Shown piece by piece: positions 50,516-57,426 of a stretch of DNA of 64,000 nucleotides. The translations under genes were made by a program, and so were the position numbers. Source of the stretch: Herbihabitans rhizosphaerae (GTDB taxonomy: Bacteria; Actinomycetota; Actinomycetes; Mycobacteriales; Pseudonocardiaceae); contig NZ_SGWQ01000013.1 in the NCBI RefSeq assembly GCF_004216555.1, positions 86,198 to 150,197 on the forward strand, written 5' to 3'. Numbering within the stretch: the first letter of the stretch is position 1; the number at the start of each line of letters is the position of its first letter. The notes beneath the pieces are model-generated. The model saw nothing but the letters and a program-made list of their open reading frames with translations. It did no database searches and was not told where the DNA came from.

Positions 50516-52108
50516 ATGGCGGGACGTGGGTCGCTGACCAGGCAGCTGCTCGGCTGGCAGCTGGTGATCGTGCTGGCGCTCCTCGGTGCGGTCGCGGTGT
50601 TCGGCGCGATCCAGTCCAACGCCGCGTTCCGGGCCACCGAGGGGCGGCGGATGCTGTCGGTGGCCGAGGACGTCGCGGCCACCGCCGGCGTGCGCGCCGC
50701 ACTCGCGGATCCCTTGCGGTACCACCAACTTCCGCCGTTCGCGGAGAGCGCGCGCAGTCTGTCCGGCGCGACTTCGGTGATCATCGCGCTGCCGTCGTCC
50801 CGTCGGGTGCTCACCTCGCCGGATCCGTCCCAGGTCGGCTCGCCGCTGCCGCTCGGCGACAGCACCGTCCAGAGTGGACGATCGTGGGTGGGCGAGGTGG
50901 ACGGCTCGCTGGTCGCACACGTCCCGGTGATCGGCGAACGCGGGACGGTGATCGGCTATGTCGCGGCCGGCCAGGACACGCCGACGTTCTTCGAGGGCGT
51001 GGTGAACTCCCCCGGCGACGCGCTGCTGCTGCTGGGTCTGGCCACCGTGCTCGGCGTGGTCGGCTCGCTGCTGGTGGCCCGGCGGGTGAAACGGCAGACC
51101 TTCGGGCTCGAACCTGCGGAGATCGCCGGGCTGGTCGAGCACCGCGAGGCGATGCTGCACGGGATCAAGGAAGGCGTGGTCGGCCTCGACCAGTCGGACC
51201 GGATCACGCTGGTCAACGACCACGCGCGGGACCTGCTCACGCTGCCGCACGACGTGGTCGGCAAACCCGTGCGGGCGCTGGAGTTCAACGAGAGGCTGGT
51301 GGACGTACTCACCGGGCGTGCCGAGGGGCGGGACCAGATCGTGCTGCGCAAGGGCAAGGTGCTGATCATGAACCGGATGCCGATCGTGCTCGCCGGCGGC
51401 GCGGTCGGCTCGGTGGTGACACTGCGGGACCGCACCGAGATCGAGGCGCTGCGCGGCGAGCTGGACGCCACCCGCACGGCGACCGACACGCTGCGCGCGC
51501 AGGCGCACGAGTTCACCAACCGGCTGCACACGATCTCCGGGCTGATCGAATTGGGCGAGTACGACGAGGTGCGCAACTACGTCGATCGGGTCAGCCACAC
51601 GCGGCAGGCGTGGCACGACGAGGTGAGTACCCGGATCGCCGACTCGGCGGTGGCCGCGCTGCTGATCGCCAAGGCGAGCCTGGCCAGCGAGCAGGGCGTC
51701 GGGCTGCGGCTGACCCCGTCGGCGCGGCTCGGCGCCGTGGACGAGCAGCTGTCCTCGGACCTGGTGACGGTGATCGGCAACCTGGTGGACAACGCGCTGG
51801 AGGCGTTGCGGGGCACGCACGGCGAGCGTTGGATCGAGGTGGACGTGTCCCAAACCGACGACGGCTCTGACGACAGCGAGGTGCTCGTGGTGGTGCGCGA
51901 TTCGGGTCCTGGCGTGGCGCCGGAGATCGCCGAGGAGGTGTTCCGGCACGGGTTCACCACGAAGGCGGCGCGCGAGGGCACCCGAGGTCTCGGGCTGGCG
52001 CTGACCCGGCAGATCTGCTTGCGCCGCAACGGGTCCGTGCAGGTGCACAACGACGATGGCGGAAACGGCGCGGTGTTCACCGCCCGGCTTCCCAGGGTGC
52101 TGCCATGA
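50516..52108 (+). CDS. CitA/DcuS-type sensor histidine kinase
   Basis: A 530-residue kinase. A helix at about 8–28 and another near 170–190 bracket an extracytoplasmic PAS-like (CitA/DcuS) sensor of about 140 residues (EDVAATAGVRAAL … HVPVIGERGTVIGYVAAGQD). A cytoplasmic PAS follows (EGVVGLDQSDRITLVNDHARDLL). The dimerisation/phosphoacceptor His is in LRAQAHEFTNRLHTISGLIELG (SpoOB-like family), with N box GNLVDNALEAL and G box GLGLALTRQI. It diverges from tctCBA, so it probably senses the transported carboxylate. Confidence 0.88.
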   Translation: MAGRGSLTRQLLGWQLVIVLALLGAVAVFGAIQSNAAFRATEGRRMLSVAEDVAATAGVRAALADPLRYHQLPPFAESARSLSGATSVIIALPSSRRVLTSPDPSQVGSPLPLGDSTVQSGRSWVGEVDGSLVAHVPVIGERGTVIGYVAAGQDTPTFFEGVVNSPGDALLLLGLATVLGVVGSLLVARRVKRQTFGLEPAEIAGLVEHREAMLHGIKEGVVGLDQSDRITLVNDHARDLLTLPHDVVGKPVRALEFNERLVDVLTGRAEGRDQIVLRKGKVLIMNRMPIVLAGGAVGSVVTLRDRTEIEALRGELDATRTATDTLRAQAHEFTNRLHTISGLIELGEYDEVRNYVDRVSHTRQAWHDEVSTRIADSAVAALLIAKASLASEQGVGLRLTPSARLGAVDEQLSSDLVTVIGNLVDNALEALRGTHGERWIEVDVSQTDDGSDDSEVLVVVRDSGPGVAPEIAEEVFRHGFTTKAAREGTRGLGLALTRQICLRRNGSVQVHNDDGGNGAVFTARLPRVLP

Positions 52109-52776
52109 TCAGGGTGCTCGTCGTGGACGACGACTTCATGGTGGCCAAGGTGCACGCCGGCTACGTCACGCGCACCGAGGGCTTCGAGGTGGCCGGTGTC
52201 GCGCACACCGGCGCGGACGCGTTGCGCATGACCCGCGAGCTGCGGCCGGACCTCGTGCTGCTGGACATCTACCTGCCCGACATGCACGGCATCGAGGTGC
52301 TGCGCACGCTGCGCGACACCGGATCACCGGACGTCGACGTGATCGTGATCAGCGCGGCGAACGACGTGGAGACCGTGCGGGCGGCGATGCGCGGCGGCGT
52401 GCTGCACTACCTGATCAAGCCGTTCTCCTACGCGGCACTGCTCGACCAGTTGCGGCACTTCGCGGCGTTGCGCACTCGGCTGGCGAATCTGGGCACGGCC
52501 GCGCAGTCCGATGTGGACAAGGTGTTCGGCTCGCGGCCGGGCGCGGAACCGGCGCTGCCCAAGGGGTTGACCGCCGAGACGGCGCGTCTGGTGGCGCGGG
52601 TGCTGCGCGCGGCGGAGGAGGACATGTCGGCGGCAGAGTGCGCGGCGGCCGCGTCGCTGTCGCGGGTCAGCGCCCGGCGGTACCTGGAGCACTTCGTGGC
52701 GACCGGACAGGCCGAGGTGCGGCTGCGCTACGGCGGCACGGGCCGTCCGGAACGCCGTTACCGTGCGTCGTCATGA
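52105..52776 (+). CDS. CitB/DcuR-type response regulator
   Basis: A 223-residue regulator. Receiver residues: the acidic cluster at residues 8–10 (VVDDDF), phosphoacceptor Asp54 (LLDIYLPDMHG) and Lys in LIKPFSY (~107). The C-terminal helix-turn-helix (SAAECAAAASLSRVSARRYLEHFV) is the CitB-type DNA-binding domain. Coupled to the kinase by ATGA. Likely target: the divergent tctCBA promoter. Confidence 0.9.
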   Translation: MIRVLVVDDDFMVAKVHAGYVTRTEGFEVAGVAHTGADALRMTRELRPDLVLLDIYLPDMHGIEVLRTLRDTGSPDVDVIVISAANDVETVRAAMRGGVLHYLIKPFSYAALLDQLRHFAALRTRLANLGTAAQSDVDKVFGSRPGAEPALPKGLTAETARLVARVLRAAEEDMSAAECAAAASLSRVSARRYLEHFVATGQAEVRLRYGGTGRPERRYRASS

Positions 52777-52789
52777 ATGATCACTGGCG

Positions 52790-53368
52790 ATGCGCACCGT
52801 GAACCCCGAGCAGCACGCGGCCCGACGGGCGGCGATCCTGCGTGCGGCGGCCGACGAGTTCGCCGAGGCCGGCGTGGACGGCACCTCGACCTCGGCGATC
52901 TGCAAGCGCGCCGGAATCGGGTCGGGCACGCTGTTCCACTACTTCCCCACCAAGCGCGACATCGTGCACGCGCTGTTCGCCGCCGGGTTCGAGCGCAACG
53001 CGGGCGTGTGCGAGCGGGCGCTGGCCGAGAAGTCGGCGGAGGACGGGTTCCGGCTGCTGGTCGACAATCTGGTCGCCGACCTCGGCAACCCGCACGCACC
53101 CGGCCTCACCGTGGCCGCGCTGCTGCAGGCGATCCGGGACGACGAGTTCGCCGAGAAGCTGGACGCCGACCAGAAGCTGACCCGGGACACGCTGGCCGCG
53201 CTGCTGCGGCGCCGGTCCGGCACGCCGCCGGTGTTCTCGCCGGAGCGCACGGCCGCGTGGATCCTGCGGGTGGTCAACGCGACCTACATGTCCGCCGGTG
53301 AGCCCGGGTTCGTGGCGGACGAGGAGATCGCCGAACTGCGGCGGCTGATCGACTCGCTGGCCGGCTGA
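52790..53368 (+). CDS. TetR-family regulator
   Basis: A 192-residue regulator (RRAAILRAAADEFAEAGVDGTSTSAICKRAGIGSGTLFHYFPTKRDIVHALF). The C-terminal domain is helical and generic. A palindrome, GCTGGAG-cgca-CTCCAGC, lies between it and the EthD gene and is probably its operator. The ATG at 52790 is 13 bp after the response-regulator stop, but the operator suggests separate control. Confidence 0.85.
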   Translation: MRTVNPEQHAARRAAILRAAADEFAEAGVDGTSTSAICKRAGIGSGTLFHYFPTKRDIVHALFAAGFERNAGVCERALAEKSAEDGFRLLVDNLVADLGNPHAPGLTVAALLQAIRDDEFAEKLDADQKLTRDTLAALLRRRSGTPPVFSPERTAAWILRVVNATYMSAGEPGFVADEEIAELRRLIDSLAG

Positions 53369-53374
53369 GCTTGC

Positions 53375-53392
53375 GCTGGAGCGCACTCCAGC
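53375..53392 (+). promoter_or_regulatory. 18-bp TetR-type palindrome
   Basis: GCTGGAGCGCACTCCAGC has perfect 7-bp arms around CGCA. It lies 7 bp after the TetR stop and 16 bp before the EthD start, well placed to repress the EthD gene. Confidence 0.7.
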
Positions 53393-53407
53393 TCGTACCG
53401 TCCTGGC

Positions 53408-53737
53408 ATGCACAAACTTGTCGTTCTCTATCCGCCGCCGGCCGATCCGGCGCACTTTCGCCGGTACTACGAGACCGAGCACCTGCCGCTGGTGCGCGAG
53501 ATGCCGAACCTGCTGTCGTACCGGTACAGCTTCGACATCGGTGCGGCGCAAGGAGAATCGCCGTACTTCGCGATCTTCGAAGCGGATTTCGAGGACGCCG
53601 ACGCGATGGACCACGCGCTCACCTCGCCGCAGGGGCAGGCCGCGCTCGCCGACGTGCCGAACTACGCCTCCGGCGGGAGCGTGGCGATCGACTACCCGGT
53701 CGCGTCCACAGTGGACGGTCCTCAGCGCGGGACGTGA
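53408..53737 (+). CDS. EthD-family dimeric alpha-beta barrel protein
   Basis: A 109-residue protein (HKLVVLYPPPADPAHFRRYYETEHLPLVREMPNLLSYRYSF) with the EthD fold; the conserved YYxxxHLPL segment is present. EthD proteins support cytochrome P450 ether degradation or act as small-molecule enzymes. It is probably under the upstream TetR regulator. Its 3' end overlaps the convergent gene by 16 bp, and a palindrome copy lies at 53704–53716. Confidence 0.82.
   Translation: MHKLVVLYPPPADPAHFRRYYETEHLPLVREMPNLLSYRYSFDIGAAQGESPYFAIFEADFEDADAMDHALTSPQGQAALADVPNYASGGSVAIDYPVASTVDGPQRGT
53704..53716. repeat. 13-bp palindrome copy 5 (in EthD gene)
   Basis: GTCCACAGTGGAC; encodes Ser-Thr-Val-Asp in VASTVDGPQ. 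Confidence 0.85.
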
Positions 53738-54000
53738 CCCGAGTCGTAGACCTCCTCGAGGAACCGGCGCACCACCGGCCAGGGCAGCTCGCCGTCACCC
53801 CCGACGGCGACGGTCACCCGTTCCGGTGGCGCCGGCGTGAACGGCCCGTCGTCCACGGTGTCGGGCACGACGACGTGCATCCACGGGTAGGTCTCCGGCG
53901 CACCGTCCAGCGGCATCAACTCGTGCCGCCACGCCTCGTCCGGCACGGAGTAGTACGACTCGTACTCGTACTTGTCCCCGTCGTGCTCCCACACGTCCAT
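53722..54000 (-). CDS. Hypothetical acidic protein
   Basis: A 92-residue protein (MDVWEHDGDKYEYESYYSVPDEAWRHELMPLDG), Trp/Tyr-rich and acidic, ending RRFLEEVYDSGHVPR. No domain is recognised; there is no membrane segment. It converges on the EthD gene with a 16-bp overlap, which suggests both are real genes. The start at 54000 is chosen because the upstream extension is repeat-poor but unlike coding sequence. Confidence 0.6.
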   Translation of the reverse strand: MDVWEHDGDKYEYESYYSVPDEAWRHELMPLDGAPETYPWMHVVVPDTVDDGPFTPAPPERVTVAVGGDGELPWPVVRRFLEEVYDSGHVPR

Positions 54001-54048
54001 GCGCGCATCCTGACACGACTCACCGAACTCGGCGCGCTTGACGATCGC

Positions 54049-54138
54049 GAGTCCCGCGCTGCGCACCCCCGAGTCCCGCGCTCGCGCACTCCACCGGCCG
54101 CACGAGCGCGGGACTCACCGTGTCTGAGCGCGGGACTC
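54049..54138. repeat. Cluster of four GAGTCCCGCGCT repeats
   Basis: GAGTCCCGCGCT occurs at 54049–54060 and 54071–54082 and its reverse complement at 54105–54116 and 54127–54138. The two halves are mirror images with 22-bp spacing on each side, so the 90 bp could fold as nested hairpins. It sits in an intergenic gap ahead of the M23 peptidase promoter and may act as a transcription stop or an interspersed repeat element. Confidence 0.8.
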
Positions 54139-54177
54139 GCGCGTTCACCAGTGCGCTAAGAACTCGGTAATGGCCGC

Positions 54178-54207
54178 TTGACAACGCGGATCGGGCGCTC
54201 GTAGCTT
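54178..54207 (+). promoter_or_regulatory. Promoter of the M23 peptidase gene
   Basis: TTGACA (54178–54183), an 18-bp spacer and TAGCTT (54202–54207). The leader to the ATG at 54293 is about 80 nt and contains a GTGA-tatt-TCAC dyad at 54232–54243. Confidence 0.6.
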
Positions 54208-54292
54208 CCTTTCTCGGACGACGTCTATCTGGTGATATTTCACAACTTCAGGTGCGGCGACCGGTGCGCCCGCACGGTGAGAGGACGTCGTC

Positions 54293-55165
54293 ATGCGCGT
54301 CAAGCCCCTGCTCTCGGCCGCCGTCTGCGTACTGTTATCCGGCGCGACACTGCTGTTCTCACCCGCCGTGGCCAGCGCGGCCCCCGCGTTCCAGCTTCCC
54401 TTCCCGTGCGGCCAGACGTGGAACGGCGACAGCGACAACTCCAGCGCGCACCGCAGCCACGAGATCGACTTCAACCGCGGCTCCACGCCGGACGCCGATC
54501 TCGGCGACACCGTGGTCGCCGCCGCGGAGGGCACCGTCCGCACGGCGGCACACCAGGGCAGCGCCAACGGCTACGGCAACCTGGTCAAGATCGAGCACGC
54601 CGGCAACTACTTCACCTACTACGCGCACCTGAACACGATGGCGGTCACCGCGGGCCAGGTCGTCTCGCGCGGCCAGGCGATCGGCACGCTCGGCAACACC
54701 AGCAAGCCGGGCAACAACATCTCGCCGCACCTGCACTACGAGGTCCGCCTCGGCTCGTCCGGCTACCCGGGCAACATCCAGCGCGCGACGTTCGACGGCC
54801 GCACGTTCGGCTACCCGAACGCCAACGTCAAGTCGAACAACTGCGCCAGCCCGTACGACCCGGCCGAGCTGTGCGGCTCCGGCTACAAGGTGATCGACAC
54901 CGCGCGGCTCGGCTCGGCCGGCACGGTGAACCTCATGTGGAACGGCGGCGCGAAGAACAACTGCGTCGTCACGCTGAAGTTCGCCTCCGTCGGCACGCCG
55001 ACCGCGACCGCCGCGTACCTGGAACCGGAAGGCGTGACCCGCAAGACCAATTCGGGCCAGTTCACCCACTACGCCGGGCCGGTCGCGATGAACTCGCCGA
55101 GCTGTGTGAAGTGGGGCGGCTCGGCCGGCGGCGTGTCGTACAACAGCCCGCTGGAACATTGCTAA
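54293..55165 (+). CDS. Secreted M23-family peptidase
   Basis: A 290-residue exported protein with signal peptide to about residue 30 (VASAAP). The M23 domain spans roughly 35–165: a His/Asp-containing segment (AHRSHEIDFNRGS), DTVVAAAEGTVRTA, GNLVKIEHAGNYFTYYAHLNTM and the HxH metal motif in SPHLHYEVRLG. The C-terminal ~120 residues are a separate beta-rich domain with paired cysteines. It probably cuts peptidoglycan cross-links in the wall. Confidence 0.88.
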   Translation: MRVKPLLSAAVCVLLSGATLLFSPAVASAAPAFQLPFPCGQTWNGDSDNSSAHRSHEIDFNRGSTPDADLGDTVVAAAEGTVRTAAHQGSANGYGNLVKIEHAGNYFTYYAHLNTMAVTAGQVVSRGQAIGTLGNTSKPGNNISPHLHYEVRLGSSGYPGNIQRATFDGRTFGYPNANVKSNNCASPYDPAELCGSGYKVIDTARLGSAGTVNLMWNGGAKNNCVVTLKFASVGTPTATAAYLEPEGVTRKTNSGQFTHYAGPVAMNSPSCVKWGGSAGGVSYNSPLEHC

Positions 55166-55183
55166 GGCGTTACCGTTCGCGGC

Positions 55184-55519
55184 ATGACCGTGCTGCGTTC
55201 GATGGTGCTGTTCGTCCTGGCAGCGCTCGCCGAGATCGGCGGCGCATGGCTTGTGTGGCAAGGGGTTCGTGAGCATCGCGGCCTGCTGTGGATCGGCGGC
55301 GGGGTGATCGCGCTCGGGCTGTACGGGTTCGTGGCGACCCTGCAGCCGGACGCCCACTTCGGGCGGATCCTGGCCGCGTACGGCGGCGTGTTCGTGGCCG
55401 GCTCGCTGGCGTGGGGCATGGTGTTCGACGGTTTCCGGCCCGACCGGTGGGACGTCATCGGCGCGCTAGTCTGCCTCGCCGGCGTCGCGGTGATCATGTA
55501 CGCGCCGCGCGCAGCGTGA
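55184..55519 (+). CDS. YnfA/UPF0060 small membrane protein
   Basis: A 111-residue, four-helix protein ([64 protein letters not shown]). It matches the YnfA family, SMR-like putative transporters. The gene starts 18 bp after the M23 peptidase stop and may be cotranscribed. Confidence 0.9.
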   Translation: MTVLRSMVLFVLAALAEIGGAWLVWQGVREHRGLLWIGGGVIALGLYGFVATLQPDAHFGRILAAYGGVFVAGSLAWGMVFDGFRPDRWDVIGALVCLAGVAVIMYAPRAA

Positions 55520-55550
55520 TTTGTCGGTGGCACCGGCTAGCGTCGGCGAC

Positions 55551-55970
55551 GTGTTCACGATCCGGCTGACCGTTCGCGCCTACGAACTCGACGCGCAGGG
55601 CATCGTCAACGGTGCGGTGTACCTGCAGTACGGCGAGCACGCCCGCTGGGAGTGCCTGCGCGCGGCGGGAATCACCGCGGACTCGTTGCGGGCCAAGGGA
55701 GTCACGCCGATCCGGATCGAGGAGACGGTCCGCTACCACGAGCAGCTCAGGGCCGGCGACGAGATCACCGTGAGCTGCGCCTTCACCTGGGGTGACGGCA
55801 AGGCCTTCCGCGTGCACCAGGACGTCCGCCGGCCGGACGGCACCCTGGTCGCGGAGGTGGCCAATGTCGGCGGGGTACTGGACGTCGAGGCGGGGCGCCT
55901 GGTCCGCGACCCGGCGGAGCGTTTCCGTGCCGTGGCAACGGATCCGGCCCTGCTCGGATTAGCCGGCTGA
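55551..55970 (+). CDS. Hot-dog acyl-CoA thioesterase, copy 1
   Basis: A 139-residue 4-hydroxybenzoyl-CoA-thioesterase-like protein from GTG at 55551 (FTIRLTVRAYELDAQGIVNGAVYLQYGEHARWECLRAAG). The active-site position after the D-x-x-G helix is N (VNGAVY). It is paralogous to the protein encoded at 56419–56835, with the same YELDAxG…N…Y pattern. Substrate unknown. Confidence 0.83.
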   Translation: MFTIRLTVRAYELDAQGIVNGAVYLQYGEHARWECLRAAGITADSLRAKGVTPIRIEETVRYHEQLRAGDEITVSCAFTWGDGKAFRVHQDVRRPDGTLVAEVANVGGVLDVEAGRLVRDPAERFRAVATDPALLGLAG

Positions 55971-56048
55971 CAGTGCGGCGCGGGCGTGCTCGATGAACGC
56001 GCGAGCCGCCGGGCTGATCGGTCCGCGCGCCCGCCAGGTCAGCTCTCC
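55959..56048 (-). pseudogene. LysR-type regulator remnant (C-terminal end)
   Basis: The minus strand reads ELTWRARGPISPAARAF, then IEHARAALSAG-stop, the typical LysR ending (AWR…SPAxRAFxxxAR). Only about 28 codons remain. It overlaps the 3' ends of both the thioesterase and RidA genes, so the flanking genes were joined by deletion of the rest of the regulator. Confidence 0.6.
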
Positions 56049-56419
56049 TCGATCGCGTACGCCTCGATCTCGACCTTCACGCCGTCACCCAACAGCCCGC
56101 TGACCTCGACCAACGTGGCGGCCGGGCGGACGTCACCGAAGACCTCGTTGTGCGCCCGCGCGACGAGCAGCGCGTCGTCCAGGTCGGTCACGTAGGTCAC
56201 CGTGCGCACGACCGCCTCGGCCGAGGAGCCCACGTCGCGCAGCGCCTGCTCGATGATCGCGAGCGCGGCGCGGGCCTGCTCGTAGGCGTCACACCCGACC
56301 GTGTGCGGCGGCTGCGGGGTCGTCCCGGCGACATGGATCTGACCACCGACGCGGACCGCGCGGCAGTAGCCGTACACGTCCTCGAACGGGCCGCCGGAGG
56401 AGACGTTCCGCCGAGCCAT
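56039..56419 (-). CDS. RidA/YjgF-family enamine deaminase
   Basis: A 126-residue RidA-like protein (GGPFEDVYGYCRAVRVGGQIHVAGTTPQPP; conserved Arg in DVRPAATLVEVSGL, ~98–105). RidA proteins hydrolyse reactive enamine/imine products of PLP enzymes. Its start overlaps the stop of thioesterase copy 2 (TGATG). Confidence 0.88.
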   Translation of the reverse strand: MARRNVSSGGPFEDVYGYCRAVRVGGQIHVAGTTPQPPHTVGCDAYEQARAALAIIEQALRDVGSSAEAVVRTVTYVTDLDDALLVARAHNEVFGDVRPAATLVEVSGLLGDGVKVEIEAYAIEES

Positions 56420-56835
56420 CAGGCGCTCAACCCGGACAGGTCCAGCCCGGCCTTCTCCAGCACGGCGCGCGGATCCTCGAGCAGCTTGCGCGCGCTCAGG
56501 TCCATCAATCCGATGACACTGCTGATCTCGGCGGACAGCGTTCCGTCGACCTTGAGGATCCGCTGATCGACGACGAACGTCTTGCCGTCGCCGAACTTCA
56601 GCTCGCAGGTCACGTCGACCTTCTCACCGCCGCGCAGCTCACGGCGGAAGTTGATCTGCGAGGCGAGCATGACCGGCCCGACGCCGGTGGCGACCAGGTC
56701 GTCCCAGCTCACCCCGGCCGCGATGAACGCCTCGACCCTGGCCACCTCGGCGTAGGAGTGGTACACGGCCTGGTTGAGATGGCCGAGCGCGTCCAGCTCG
56801 TAGCTGCGCACGGCGATCCTGGTGCTGAACGGCAT
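56419..56835 (-). CDS. Hot-dog acyl-CoA thioesterase, copy 2
   Basis: A 138-residue paralogue of copy 1 (FSTRIAVRSYELDALGHLNQAVYHSYAEVARVEAF), facing it across RidA and the LysR remnant. It forms an operon with RidA. The pair could be the result of an inverted duplication around the lost regulator, though identity is only moderate. Confidence 0.83.
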   Translation of the reverse strand: MPFSTRIAVRSYELDALGHLNQAVYHSYAEVARVEAFIAAGVSWDDLVATGVGPVMLASQINFRRELRGGEKVDVTCELKFGDGKTFVVDQRILKVDGTLSAEISSVIGLMDLSARKLLEDPRAVLEKAGLDLSGLSA

Positions 56836-56883
56836 GGTCCAACCGTACGAGCACCCACCGACGGCTGCCCTACCCTGTCGCCC

Positions 56884-57426
56884 ATGTCACGAGGCGCGGA
56901 CGGCTACGACCTGCTGTCGTCACGCCGCGTGCCGCCCGAGGAACTGCGCGCGTTCCTGCTGGACTGCTTCGAGATCAGCGACGGCGAGCTGTATGTGGGC
57001 CGCGCCCACGCCTCCCGTGAAGAGCTTCGCGACCTACCCGAGGGCTTCGTGTTCGCCGCGTTCTGCACCCACGACGAGGTGTCCGGTCATTTCGCGATGA
57101 CCGTCGACGTCGGGATCGAGGGCCGGCTCGCCGAGCGGGTCGGCCGGCTGGAGTTCGCCCGGCGCTTCGCCGCGCACTTCGACGCGTACGTGCTGTACGG
57201 CCACGACGAGCCGTTCGACCTGTGGACCGTGGTGCTGCCGGACGGCACCCGCCTGCTCGCCGAGATGGACGACGACGGCGAGGAGTTCACGCTGAGATCA
57301 GTCGTCGTAGAAGACGTGCTCGATGATCGAACGCGCGCGGCGGGTGGTGCGCCGGTAGAAGTCCAGGAACTCTCCTGGGTCGTCGTAACCGAGCACCGAC
57401 GCGACGGCGACCAGCTCGCGCCCTGA
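56884..57426 (+). CDS. Hypothetical acidic protein overlapping glnE antisense
   Basis: A 180-residue protein (MSRGADGYDLLSSRRVPPEELRAFLLDCFEISDGELYVGRAH…). The first 137 residues look like a normal soluble protein. The last 43 codons lie antisense to the 3' end of glnE, a 129-bp overlap that is longer than usual. Either the gene really extends there or an older stop was lost. Family not recognised. Confidence 0.6.
   Translation: MSRGADGYDLLSSRRVPPEELRAFLLDCFEISDGELYVGRAHASREELRDLPEGFVFAAFCTHDEVSGHFAMTVDVGIEGRLAERVGRLEFARRFAAHFDAYVLYGHDEPFDLWTVVLPDGTRLLAEMDDDGEEFTLRSVVVEDVLDDRTRAAGGAPVEVQELSWVVVTEHRRDGDQLAP

Noticed and set aside
54208..54292. ydaO-type c-di-AMP riboswitch before the M23 peptidase
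   Set aside because: The leader is only about 85 nt and lacks the conserved riboswitch core; too short.
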